64,000 nucleotides of DNA from Paracoccaceae bacterium (GTDB lineage Bacteria; Pseudomonadota; Alphaproteobacteria; Rhodobacterales; Rhodobacteraceae). Both the position numbers and the translations under genes were made by a program. Shown here in pieces: positions 1-7,688 of the stretch. The stretch is from NCBI GenBank assembly GCA_016124615.1, contig WGNF01000003.1:806001-870000 (forward strand). Reading direction: 5' to 3'. Each line of letters begins with the position of its first letter. Within the stretch, counting starts at the first letter, position 1. The notes below the pieces were generated by a model. It was not told the origin of the DNA and made no database searches. It saw nothing but the letters and a program-made list of their open reading frames with translations.

Positions 1-188
1 TCGTAGGCGGCAAGGCTTTCGATGGTGTAGATGCCATAGGCGCGGGTCGAAGACCCTTCATGCGGCGCGAAATAACCGATCAGGCCCGCCCCGCAGCGCG
101 GGATCGCCTGCCCCCAGTTGCGGGCGTAATGTTCGAATTGCTCGGTCTAGGTCGGGTCGATGTGATAGCGGATGATGCAGGTCAGCAC
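1..188 (-). pseudogene. NIPSNAP-family protein, 5' part, interrupted by an in-frame TAG and cut by the window edge
   Basis: Reading the minus strand from a GTG at 188 (AGGAG lies 7 bases upstream) gives VLTCIIRYHIDPT, then a TAG at 149-147, then TEQFEHYARNWGQAIPRCG and on through GYFAPHEGSSTRAYG in the same frame to the edge. This is the N-terminal pattern of the NIPSNAP ferredoxin-like family, where a lysine commonly sits at the stop position (DP-x-K). A single A-to-T change of AAG to TAG would explain it. NIPSNAP proteins are about 100-residue alpha/beta proteins without a well-defined bacterial role. The gene is divergent from the ArsR regulator at 260. It could be a recent pseudogene, a readthrough case or a sequencing error. 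The C-terminal part lies outside the window. Confidence 0.75.
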
Positions 189-259
189 GGTCAATCTCCT
201 CTGTTTCGGGCCCAGACTAGCAGATTGCGCGGCGCACATGCTTCGATTACGATCAAACT

Positions 260-943
260 ATGAAAGAAGGCCCGGACATCGCCCATATCGCCGCGCTGAT
301 CGGCGAACCCGCGCGCGCGAACATGCTGACCGCGCTGATGACGGGGCAGGCGCTGACGGCAAGCGAGCTTGCCGCAGAGGCGGGTGTGATGTTGCCGACC
401 GCCAGTTCACATCTTGCCAAGCTTCAGGCAGGGGGTTTGCTGACGTTGCGCAAGCAGGGCCGCCACAAGTATTTCGCGCTGGCCAGCGACGAGGTCGCGA
501 AGGTGCTGGAGGGCCTCATGGGGCTTGCAGCGGGCAGCGGCCATCTGCGCACCCGCCGCGGCCCGAAGGATGCCGCGCTGAAAAAGGCGCGGGTGTGCTA
601 CAACCATCTGGCCGGTGAGATGGGCACCCGCCTTTACCGGCATTTCATGGCGGCGGGCTATCTGCAGGCGGAAACCGGTACGCTGCGCCTGACCGATGCC
701 GGGCGGCAGTTCGTCCGCGGGTTCGGCGTCGAGCCCGACAGCCTCGCACGCGGGCGTGTGCCGCTCTGCCGCGAATGCCTCGACTGGAGCGAGCGAACCT
801 CGCATCTGGCCGGCAGCCTCGGCCGGGCGCTTTATACCCGCATCGAAGACCTCGGCTGGGCCCACCGCGATGCGGGCACCCGCGCGGTGATCTTTTCCGC
901 GCGTGGAGAGCAGGAATTCGAGCGGCGGTTGCTGCGGGGCTGA
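260..943 (+). CDS. ArsR-type winged-helix transcriptional regulator
   Basis: This 227-residue protein has an N-terminal winged helix (about residues 8-85), with helix-turn-helix text LTASELAAEAGVMLPTASSH and the wing LRKQGRHKYFALA. The C-terminal half contains RVCYNHLAGEMG and LCRECLDWSERTSHLAG, a cysteine/histidine-containing extension typical of a long ArsR subgroup. No metal-sensing CXC motif is seen in the recognition helix, so it probably senses an organic ligand or a redox state. It is divergent from the broken NIPSNAP gene with a 71-bp gap and is its most likely regulator. No clear ribosome-binding site precedes the ATG, so the start is not certain. It ends 30 bp before the convergent permease gene. 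Confidence 0.8.
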   Translation: MKEGPDIAHIAALIGEPARANMLTALMTGQALTASELAAEAGVMLPTASSHLAKLQAGGLLTLRKQGRHKYFALASDEVAKVLEGLMGLAAGSGHLRTRRGPKDAALKKARVCYNHLAGEMGTRLYRHFMAAGYLQAETGTLRLTDAGRQFVRGFGVEPDSLARGRVPLCRECLDWSERTSHLAGSLGRALYTRIEDLGWAHRDAGTRAVIFSARGEQEFERRLLRG

Positions 944-973
944 CCGTCCGGCGGCGGACCCAGCCACCGCCCG

Positions 974-1798
974 CTATGCCGTTTTGCGGGCCGATCGGCG
1001 GCGCTGAAGGATTTGAACCGCCGTCTTGGCCAGAATGACCGTGACGACGATGACGATCAGCACGACCGAGATTGCCGCGATGGCGGGGTCGATGTTGTCG
1101 CGCAGCCCCATCCACATCATGCGCGGCAGGGTGATGACGTTGACCGAGGTGACAAAGATCGTCACCCCAATCTCTTCCCACGACAGCACGAAGGTCAGAA
1201 AGAACGCCGTCAGCACGCCAAAGCGGATGTTGGGCAAGATCACCCGCGTGACCCGCGTCAGCACCCCCGCCCCCATCGCCCGCGCGGCAAGGTCGATGCG
1301 CCGGTCCACCTGCGCCAGCGCGACCGTGATCAGGACCACCGCGAAGGGCGCGATCATCACCGCATGGGCCAGCGCCACCCCCGGCAGGGTGTCATAGGCA
1401 ACGACGCTGTTGAACTGGCTGAGGCTGACCAGCAGAAAGTAAAGCGTCAGCGCCGAGACCACCGGCGGCGCCACCATCGGCAACAGCGCGATGCCCATCA
1501 GAACCGTGGCAAAGCGCGGCCGCAGCATCCAGATGCCAAGGCTGAAGAACAGCGCCAGCGTGGTCGCCACCACCGAGCTGAGCAGCCCGATGCGGATCGA
1601 CAGCCACACCGCCTGCCCCCAGCCCGGATTGGTGATCAAATCCCGGTAGTGCCGCAGCGACCAGGCCCCCGAGGGCACCGAAAGATAGCGGTTCGGCGTG
1701 AACGACACCGGAATGACCGCGATCAGCGGCATCAGCAGAAACACCGCCACCAGCGCCGCGATCAGCGCCGCCAGCCGCCCCGGACGCCCGCCGCTCAT
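974..1798 (-). CDS. ABC importer permease, PotC-like (polyamine/opine class)
   Basis: This 274-residue inner-membrane protein has about six transmembrane segments and the BPD_transp_1 coupling loop (AARAMGAGVLTRVTRVILP, near residues 185-203). It resembles PotC/PhnV-type permeases that pair with a PotB-type partner. Its ATG overlaps the stop of the upstream permease by 4 bp (1795-1798), which indicates translational coupling. It is the last gene of a four-gene importer unit (ATPase, binding protein, two permeases) read leftward from 4968. The substrate is not readable from the permease. Context with an amidinohydrolase and an M20 amidohydrolase suggests a guanidino or N-acyl compound, which is an inference. 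Confidence 0.88.
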   Translation of the reverse strand: MSGGRPGRLAALIAALVAVFLLMPLIAVIPVSFTPNRYLSVPSGAWSLRHYRDLITNPGWGQAVWLSIRIGLLSSVVATTLALFFSLGIWMLRPRFATVLMGIALLPMVAPPVVSALTLYFLLVSLSQFNSVVAYDTLPGVALAHAVMIAPFAVVLITVALAQVDRRIDLAARAMGAGVLTRVTRVILPNIRFGVLTAFFLTFVLSWEEIGVTIFVTSVNVITLPRMMWMGLRDNIDPAIAAISVVLIVIVVTVILAKTAVQILQRRRSARKTA

Positions 1799-2616
1799 CG
1801 CGGCACCGGCGGGCGCATGACCCGCATCAACAGCGCCAGCAAGACCCCCACCGCCACCATCAGGATAACGCTGACCGCCGCCGCCAACCCCCAGTTCGGG
1901 ATCTGGAAGATGTAAAGGTAGATCAGCTCCGCCACCATCACGCTGCGCCCGCCGCCCAGGATCGCGGGCGTCACGAAGAACCCCAGCGCGAAGACGAACA
2001 CGACCAGCGCCGCGCCAAGGATGCCCGCCGCCGTCATCGGCACGAACACATTCCGGAACACCCGCGCCCGGCTGGCCCCCATGCCGCGCGCCGCCATCAG
2101 CGCGCGCTCATCCAGATTGCGCATCGCCGAGGCGAGCGGGAACACCGCGAACGGGATCAGGTAATGCGTCATGCCGACGATCACGCCGAATTCGTTGCGC
2201 ACCAGCGTCAACGGCTCGCTAAGGATGCCCAGCGATTGCAACCATTCGTTCAAGATACCCCGGTTCGACAGCAGGGCCAACCAGCCGAAGGCCCGCGTCA
2301 GCACCGAAATCCAGAACGGGATCAGGATGCACAGTTCGATCGCCAGCCGCTGCGCCGGGCTTCCCCGCACCCAGATCAGCGTGACCGCATAGGCCGCCAG
2401 CACCGAAAACAGCGTGACCAGCGTGCAGATGCGCAACGTGCGCACCAGGACCGACAGGATCAGCGGATCGCTCAGCGCGGCCTGATACTGCCCCAGTCCG
2501 GGCTCTGGCAGTGTCACGCTCCACCGCATGACGCCAAGGAAGGGCACCAGATAGGTCAGCCCGATGAAGGCCAGCAAGGGCCCAAGCAGAACGAACGTTC
2601 GCGTGGCGTTGGACAT
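1795..2616 (-). CDS. ABC importer permease, PotB-like
   Basis: This 273-residue protein has an N-terminal membrane segment (FVLLGPLLAFIGLTYLVPFL) and five more hydrophobic spans. The EAA-type coupling motif reads AARGMGASRARVFRNVFVP, followed by GFFVTPAILGGG, a signature of PotB/PotH permeases. It forms the heterodimeric channel with the product of 974-1798, overlapping that gene by 4 bp. A GC-rich stem-loop (2638-2665) separates it from the upstream binding-protein gene. The GGGTCCG stretch upstream of the ATG at 2616 is a modest ribosome-binding site (AGAGGGGTCCGCA). Confidence 0.88.
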   Translation of the reverse strand: MSNATRTFVLLGPLLAFIGLTYLVPFLGVMRWSVTLPEPGLGQYQAALSDPLILSVLVRTLRICTLVTLFSVLAAYAVTLIWVRGSPAQRLAIELCILIPFWISVLTRAFGWLALLSNRGILNEWLQSLGILSEPLTLVRNEFGVIVGMTHYLIPFAVFPLASAMRNLDERALMAARGMGASRARVFRNVFVPMTAAGILGAALVVFVFALGFFVTPAILGGGRSVMVAELIYLYIFQIPNWGLAAAVSVILMVAVGVLLALLMRVMRPPVPR

Positions 2617-2637
2617 TGCGGACCCCTCTCAATAGAT

Positions 2638-2665
2638 GCGCCGCCCCAGCGAACCGGGGCGGCGC
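2638..2665 (-). promoter_or_regulatory. Intercistronic stem-loop after the binding-protein gene
   Basis: A perfect 10-bp inverted repeat (GCGCCGCCCC at 2638-2647, GGGGCGGCGC at 2656-2665) with an 8-base loop lies between the binding-protein stop (2671) and the permease start (2616). No T-run follows on the minus strand, so it is more likely an mRNA-stabilising or partial-attenuation structure than a full terminator. Confidence 0.7.
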
Positions 2666-2670
2666 CGGTT

Positions 2671-3786
2671 TCAGGCCGAGATGATCTTCAGGTATTCGTC
2701 CAGCGCCGCGCCGTAGTTGGTTTCATACCAGCCCATGTCCAGCGGGATCTGCTTGCTGAAGTTGGCCGGGTCGACCGGGTTGTAGCGCGCATCGGCGGCC
2801 GGGATCAGCGCATCGGCCGCCGGGTTGGCGGGCCCCTGCGCCAGCATGTTGAACATCACCACCTGTTCGGCCGGATCCTGCGCCGAGGCGATGAACTTCA
2901 TCGCATTGGCCGCCCCGCCGGGGTTGCCCTTGATCACCGCCATCGCGCCCGGCGCGATCAGGCCCTGATCCCAGATGAACTTCACATCGCCGTTCGAGTC
3001 GGTCTCGATCAGCTTGGCCCGCGTCGACCAGATCAGCGCCATCGAGGCATCGCCGTTCATCAGCAGCGACTGGCTGTCAGCGCCGCCGCCCCAGAAGGCG
3101 ACCACGTTCTTCTTGAAGTCGGCCAGCTTGGCATGGGCCCGCTTGATATCCAGCGGGTAAAGCTTGTCGGCCGCAACGCCGTCGGCCAGCAGCAGCGCCT
3201 CCCACATGCCGGCGCCCCATTTGTACATCGCGCGCTTGCCGGGGTATTTCGCCACGTCGAAGAAATCGGCCATGCCCTTGGGCGGGTTGGCGCCGAACTT
3301 CTTGGCGTCATAGGCGATGATGTAGCTGTAGAAGTAGCTCGACGCTGCATATTCCCAGCCAAAGCCGGGGCGCATCTTGGCCTTGTCGACCACGGTGTAG
3401 TCGATCGGCTCCATCATGCCCTGCTTGCCCAGCGACTGCGCCGAAAACGGGTCGGCATCCACGATGTCCCAGCTTGGCTTGCCGCTTTTGAACTGGGCGG
3501 TGATGCCGCCCTCGGTCGGGCCCGATCCGTCCTGCTTGACGGTGATGCCGGTCGCGGCCTTGAAAGGCGCGCCATAGGCGGTGTCGTAGGCCGCGCTGGC
3601 ATCGCCGCCCCAGTTCACGAACACCAGTTCGCCCGAGTCGGCCAGCACCGGCGTGCCGCGCAGGCTGAGCGCGCTGGTGCCCAGCAGCGCTACCGCAAGC
3701 TGGGTGAACCGCCGCCGCGAGATTTCGCCCTTGCGGGCGCGGTCGGCAAGGATGTCGAGGCAGTCTTCTTCAAAACGTTCGTTCAT
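2671..3786 (-). CDS. ABC importer substrate-binding protein, PotD-like, Tat-exported
   Basis: This 371-residue periplasmic protein captures the substrate for the importer at 974-4968. The long N-terminus (about 45 residues) carries a twin-arginine motif, SRRRFTQLAVALLG, then an AxA-type cleavage region (TPVLADSGE). The mature part begins LVFVNWGGDASAAYD, the usual start of the PotD/PotF/SBP_bac_8 fold. Fold-typical segments include WDIVDADPFSAQSLGKQG and GKRAMYKWGAGMWEALL. It lies downstream of the ATPase gene (63-bp gap with a small hairpin) and upstream of the permeases, with a strong stem-loop between. The substrate is unknown. Polyamine-class proteins bind cationic amines, but many relatives bind opines or other organic acids. 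Confidence 0.88.
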   Translation of the reverse strand: MNERFEEDCLDILADRARKGEISRRRFTQLAVALLGTSALSLRGTPVLADSGELVFVNWGGDASAAYDTAYGAPFKAATGITVKQDGSGPTEGGITAQFKSGKPSWDIVDADPFSAQSLGKQGMMEPIDYTVVDKAKMRPGFGWEYAASSYFYSYIIAYDAKKFGANPPKGMADFFDVAKYPGKRAMYKWGAGMWEALLLADGVAADKLYPLDIKRAHAKLADFKKNVVAFWGGGADSQSLLMNGDASMALIWSTRAKLIETDSNGDVKFIWDQGLIAPGAMAVIKGNPGGAANAMKFIASAQDPAEQVVMFNMLAQGPANPAADALIPAADARYNPVDPANFSKQIPLDMGWYETNYGAALDEYLKIISA

Positions 3787-3819
3787 TTTCAGTCTCCCCG
3801 TTTCTGGTTTGTTGATGAT

Positions 3820-3842
3820 CCGGGGGCCAACCTGCCCCCCGG
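3820..3842 (-). promoter_or_regulatory. Small GC hairpin between the ATPase and binding-protein genes
   Basis: CCGGGGG at 3820-3826 pairs with CCCCCGG at 3836-3842 across a 9-base loop. It sits in the 63-bp gap between the ATPase stop (3850) and the binding-protein start (3786) on the minus strand. No T-run follows. It may set relative expression of the two genes. Confidence 0.45.
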
Positions 3843-3849
3843 CCGGTGG

Positions 3850-4968
3850 CTACAAGAAAAACCCCTGCTCTTCGGGCCAACCGGCCCAGATTTCAGCGCC
3901 CTGCCGCAGGCCCTGCGGCAGGGCCGCGGTTGCCACCGACAGGGTCAGCGCAATGCCGCCTCTGGTGCGCAGTTCCAGCCGCGTCTCGGCGCCGAGGTAG
4001 ATCACCTCGTCGATGCGCGCGCACACCGCGTTGCCGTCCGGCGCCGCCTCGGACAGCCGCATGTATTCCGGTCGCACTGCCAGCAGCCCGCTGACGCATC
4101 CCGCGCCCGCCGCCGCGCGGATCACGCCGCCCTCGAACCGCCCGCAGGCCCCCGCGGCGTCGGGCGCCACATCGGTCAAAGGCAGGATGTTGATATCGCC
4201 CAGAAATTCCGCCACGAACCGGTTCGCGGGCCGTTCGTAGACCTCTTGCGGGCTGGCGAGTTGCTGCAGCTTGCCGTGGTCGAAGATCGCCACCCGGCTT
4301 GACAGCGCCAGTGCCTCTGACTGGTCATGGGTCACGAAAACGAAGGTGGTGCCGGTTTCGCGGTGCAGCCGCCGCACCTCGTCCTGCATCTGGCCACGCA
4401 GGTTCTTGTCCAGCGCCGAGAAGGGTTCATCGAGCAGCAGCACCGGCGGCTCGTAGGCCAGCGCGCGGGCCAAAGCCACCCGCTGCTGCTGCCCGCCCGA
4501 CAGGCCCGCGGGGCGTTTGTGCCCATGCCCGCCCAGACCGACCATCTCGACCATTTCCGCCACCCGGCGGCGCACCTCGGCCGCGCTGCGGCGTTGCACC
4601 TTCAGCGGAAAGGCGATGTTCTGTTCCACCGTCATGTGGGGGAAAAGCGCGTAGCCCTGAAACACCATCCCGAAGGCGCGTTCTTCGGCCGGCATCTTGG
4701 TCACATCGCGGCCATCCAGCGTCAGCCGCCCGAAGGTCGCCGGTTCGAACCCGGCAAGGATCATCAGGAAGGTGGTTTTCCCCGATCCGGACGGCCCCAG
4801 CAGCGTCAGGAACTCGCCCCGCCCGATCGTCAGGCTGATATCGTCAAGCGCGGCAAACGACCCGAACCGCTTGCCAATCCCCTCTGCCCCGATTTCGGCC
4901 GCCTTGATGTTCTGCAAACCTCGCCCCTTCCAGCTTCCCGAAAGCGTAAGGTCCAGCGAAGCCACCAT
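3850..4968 (-). CDS. ABC importer ATP-binding subunit, PotA-like
   Basis: This 372-residue ATPase energises the importer. Walker A is GPSGSGKTT (residues 58-66), the signature is LSGGQQQRVALARAL, Walker B is VLLLDEPFSALD, and the switch histidine is in VTHDQSEA. A C-terminal TOBE domain follows (about 290-370). The ATG at 4968 lacks a good ribosome-binding site and gives about 25 residues more than typical PotA N-termini, so the true start may lie inside, near residue 18. It is the first gene of the minus-strand importer operon, 45 bp downstream of the LysR gene. A CGGCAAA-N5-TTTGCCG palindrome lies in that gap. Confidence 0.88.
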   Translation of the reverse strand: MVASLDLTLSGSWKGRGLQNIKAAEIGAEGIGKRFGSFAALDDISLTIGRGEFLTLLGPSGSGKTTFLMILAGFEPATFGRLTLDGRDVTKMPAEERAFGMVFQGYALFPHMTVEQNIAFPLKVQRRSAAEVRRRVAEMVEMVGLGGHGHKRPAGLSGGQQQRVALARALAYEPPVLLLDEPFSALDKNLRGQMQDEVRRLHRETGTTFVFVTHDQSEALALSSRVAIFDHGKLQQLASPQEVYERPANRFVAEFLGDINILPLTDVAPDAAGACGRFEGGVIRAAAGAGCVSGLLAVRPEYMRLSEAAPDGNAVCARIDEVIYLGAETRLELRTRGGIALTLSVATAALPQGLRQGAEIWAGWPEEQGFFL

Positions 4969-4992
4969 GCAAAGGATAGTTTTTCACACATT

Positions 4993-5011
4993 CGGCAAAT
5001 ATGGTTTGCCG
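4993..5011. promoter_or_regulatory. Palindromic operator candidate upstream of the importer operon
   Basis: CGGCAAA (4993-4999), TATGG, TTTGCCG (5005-5011) forms a perfect 7-bp inverted repeat with a 5-base centre. It occupies most of the 45-bp gap between the LysR stop and the ATPase start. The same heptamer occurs three times in the LysR/M20 divergent promoter region (5953-5959, 6006-6012, 6035-6041). This makes it the best candidate for the LysR binding site. Confidence 0.6.
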
Positions 5012-5013
5012 AC

Positions 5014-5934
5014 CTAGCCGATCCGCCCGCCGGGCACGCCGCCGTTGGCCTGCGCCTTGCGACGCTCTTCCAGCAGCCAGCCGCGAAACGCCGCGGCGGC
5101 GGGGGTCGCGAGCCGCTGCGGCGGCGCTACCAGAAAATACGACCGGGGAGAGCGCACGGTCAGTTCGAAAAGCCGCACCAGCCGCCCCTCGTTCAGCGCA
5201 TCCTCGCTGAGCACGACATCGCCCATCACGATCCCCTGCCCGGCCTGCGCCGCGGCATAGACAAGGTGCATGTCGGAAAAGATCACGCCGCTGGCGCCGA
5301 TTGTCGGATCCATCCCGGCCAGTTGAACCCAGGCCTGCCAGTCTTCGTGATCGGCCAGATGCAGAAGCCGCCCCCGCAGCGCGTCGGCCGGGTCGGTCAT
5401 CGCCCCCAGCCGGTTCGCCAGCGCCGGGCTGCACAGCGGGGTCGAGACCACGTCCTGCAAATGCTCCACCTCCATCTCTGGATGGGTGCCAAAGCCATAA
5501 GAGATGAACAGATCCACCTCGGGGCTGGTCACCTCGCCCAGACGCTTGGGGGTCACGATGGTCAGTTCCACATCCGGAAAGGCGGCATTGAACCGGCCAA
5601 GCTTGTTGCACAGCCAGCTTGCCGCAAAGCCCGGCGCGCAGCTAACGGTCAGCTTGCCCGCCACGCCGCGTTCAGCATTGCGCACCGCCGAGCCCGCGAT
5701 CGCCTGCAGGGCCTGCCGGATATCCGCCGCGTAAGACTGGCCCTGCGGCGTCAACTCGATATGGGTGCCGACCCGCGTCACCAGCGCAAAATCCAGATCA
5801 CGCTCCAGCAGCCGCAGCTGGTGGCAGACGGCGCTGCGGGTCAGGTTCAGCTCTTCCGCCGCCTGCCACACCGTGCCCATCCGGGCAAAACTTTCCAGCG
5901 CCCGCAGCGCCTGAGTTGAAGGAATCCGCGCCAT
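5014..5934 (-). CDS. LysR-type transcriptional regulator, GcvA-like
   Basis: This 306-residue regulator has an N-terminal winged helix (TQALRALESFARMGTVWQAA, then LTRSAVCHQLRLLE; residues 6-65). The effector domain (about 90-300) starts with GKLTVSCAPGFAASWL, as in GcvA-like LysR proteins. The ATG at 5934 has GGAGG five bases upstream. The open frame continues far upstream as an antisense shadow of the M20 gene, so this internal start is the real one. It is divergent from the M20/amidinohydrolase/FAD-dehydrogenase genes and directly upstream of the importer operon. Shared TTTGCCG half-sites in both intergenic regions suggest that it controls both units and itself. Confidence 0.88.
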   Translation of the reverse strand: MARIPSTQALRALESFARMGTVWQAAEELNLTRSAVCHQLRLLERDLDFALVTRVGTHIELTPQGQSYAADIRQALQAIAGSAVRNAERGVAGKLTVSCAPGFAASWLCNKLGRFNAAFPDVELTIVTPKRLGEVTSPEVDLFISYGFGTHPEMEVEHLQDVVSTPLCSPALANRLGAMTDPADALRGRLLHLADHEDWQAWVQLAGMDPTIGASGVIFSDMHLVYAAAQAGQGIVMGDVVLSEDALNEGRLVRLFELTVRSPRSYFLVAPPQRLATPAAAAFRGWLLEERRKAQANGGVPGGRIG

Positions 5935-5952
5935 CGCCGCCTCCGGGTCCAC

Positions 5953-6041
5953 CGGCAAAGACTGCCGCGAAACCACGGCACATTCCAGCGTCTTGGTGAA
6001 AGTGATTTGCCGAAGACAGGAAAAGGTTTCGCTTTTTGCCG
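5953..6041. promoter_or_regulatory. Three CGGCAAA/TTTGCCG half-sites in the LysR/M20 divergent promoter region
   Basis: CGGCAAA at 5953-5959 and TTTGCCG at 6006-6012 and 6035-6041 lie in the 147-bp gap between the LysR start (5934) and the M20 start (6082). They match the halves of the 4993-5011 palindrome. Spaced half-sites flanking a divergent promoter are the usual arrangement for LysR recognition and activation sites. Confidence 0.5.
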
Positions 6042-6081
6042 CCTCCGGGTCGCGTGTAGCTCTGGGGGAAGGAGGAACCTC

Positions 6082-7665
6082 ATGGCCCTGACCGCCGCCC
6101 AGACCGATGCCGCCGCCCACGTCACCGCGATGTCCCGCGAGCTTTCGGCATGGACCGCGCAGATCTTCGACTTCGGCGAAACGGCGTGGCGCGAATACCG
6201 GTCGGCGGCGTGGTATGTGGAGACGCTCCGCGCGCAGGGCTTCACCGTCGAGGAAGGGTCGGGCGGGATGCCCACCGCCTTCTGCGCCGAATGGTCGAAC
6301 GGCGCCGGGCCGGTGATCGGCATGTATGCGGAATATGACGCGGTGCCCGGCAATTGTCAGGCCGCCCTGTCCCATCGCGCACCGCGCGCCGGGTTGGGAT
6401 ATGCGGCGGGCGGGCATACCGACCCGCATTCCGGCCTTGGCATCAGCGGGCTTGGCGGGTTGCTCGCGACCAAATCCGCGATGGAACGCTTTGGCATCAA
6501 GGGCGGCCTGCGCTTCACCGGCGAGCCTGCGGAGAAGGTGCGCGGATCGAAGCCGATCCATGCCGCCAAGGGCTATTACGACGGGCTGGCCGGGATGCTG
6601 TCGTTCCATCCGTTCTACATGCTGCCGATGTGCAATACCGTGCGCTGGGACACGCACTGCGGCGCGGCCTATGCGATGGTCTACCGCTTTCTGTGCGACG
6701 AGCCGGAACGCTGGGGCGTCCATGACGGCGCGCCGATCCCGCAATCGCATTCCGCCGTGCGCGCGCCCGGCGCGAACGATGCGCTGATGCTGATGTATCA
6801 ATCGTCCAAGGCGCTGCGCGAGGCGATGCTGCCGCATCAGGGCGGCTGGTCGATTTCCGAGGCGATCCTGACCGCGGGGCAAGCCACCGCCGACAACCTG
6901 CCCGCCGGGCTGGCCGAGGTGCAATACATGATCCGCGTGCCGACCATCGCCATGGCCGATCAGGTGACGGCGGTGCTGGATCGCAACGCCGCCGCCGCCG
7001 CCGCGATGACCGGTTGCCGCTGGGAACGCCACTGGGTCAGCAAATCGCGCCACGGTCTGGCCAACCACGCCATCGCCAGCACCGTGTGGGACGCGCTGCA
7101 ATCGGTCGGCGCGCCGGTCTGGGACGATGCGGCCAAGGCCGTCGCGCGGGAAATCCAGACCAACCTCGGCATCGCCCCGATGGCGGACCCCTTCCTCGAC
7201 GAATGCACCCGCCTGATCGACCCCGAAGCCGCCGAGGCGATCCTGCGCCGCGACCTGCCGCCCTCGCAGCTCAATTCCACCTCCGACGATTACACCGACA
7301 TGAGCTGGCACGCCCCGACCGCGCGGTTCTACATCGCGCGGCCTGCGCTGAAGGCACCCGCCGGGGCAAGCTATCCGGCCTGGGTGATGAACGCGCTTGG
7401 CGGCATCCCCGCGACCATCGACCCGATGGTGCAGACCGCCGCCAAGGTGCTGGCCCTTTCGGCCCTGCGTTTGCTGGAGGATGAGGCCGCGCGCGCCGCC
7501 GCGATGGATGAATTCCGCACCCGCACCGGGGGCGGCATCGGTGGCACCGCATGGTGCGCGCCGCTCTGCGATTACGATCCGCCGATCCATTTCCGATGGC
7601 CCGAATATGTGACCACCGCGCGCGGGCGCGACTGGTGGATACCCTCCGCCATGCCCGGCGCCTGA
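6082..7665 (+). CDS. M20-family amidohydrolase, AbgB-like
   Basis: This 527-residue cytoplasmic hydrolase belongs to the M20 metallopeptidase superfamily, close to aminobenzoyl-glutamate utilisation protein B. Visible segments are GMYAEYDAVPG (about residues 81-91), GGHTDPHSGLGISGLGG and GEPAEKVRGSKPIHAAKG. These replace the commoner M20D text GCGHD/GTPAEE, so this is a distinct branch. A dimerisation domain (about 210-340) lies between the two halves of the catalytic domain. The ATG at 6082 follows GGAGG. It is the first gene of an operon with an arginine-deiminase-type enzyme and a GlcD-type dehydrogenase. It probably splits an amide bond in the compound imported by the 974-4968 transporter, but the substrate is not known. 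Confidence 0.82.
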   Translation: MALTAAQTDAAAHVTAMSRELSAWTAQIFDFGETAWREYRSAAWYVETLRAQGFTVEEGSGGMPTAFCAEWSNGAGPVIGMYAEYDAVPGNCQAALSHRAPRAGLGYAAGGHTDPHSGLGISGLGGLLATKSAMERFGIKGGLRFTGEPAEKVRGSKPIHAAKGYYDGLAGMLSFHPFYMLPMCNTVRWDTHCGAAYAMVYRFLCDEPERWGVHDGAPIPQSHSAVRAPGANDALMLMYQSSKALREAMLPHQGGWSISEAILTAGQATADNLPAGLAEVQYMIRVPTIAMADQVTAVLDRNAAAAAAMTGCRWERHWVSKSRHGLANHAIASTVWDALQSVGAPVWDDAAKAVAREIQTNLGIAPMADPFLDECTRLIDPEAAEAILRRDLPPSQLNSTSDDYTDMSWHAPTARFYIARPALKAPAGASYPAWVMNALGGIPATIDPMVQTAAKVLALSALRLLEDEAARAAAMDEFRTRTGGGIGGTAWCAPLCDYDPPIHFRWPEYVTTARGRDWWIPSAMPGA

Positions 7666-7688
7666 CCCTGAACCCCGGAGAAACCGCC

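Noticed and set aside
2164-4302. A 712-codon plus-strand frame across the first importer
   Set aside because: It is antisense to permease, binding-protein and ATPase genes and shows no recognisable domain.
5936-6051. 14-bp direct repeat GCCGCCTCCGGGTC (5936-5949 and 6038-6051)
   Set aside because: The first copy is the LysR ribosome-binding region read in reverse; the repeat is short and GC-rich, so chance is likely. The TTTGCCG sites explain the region better.
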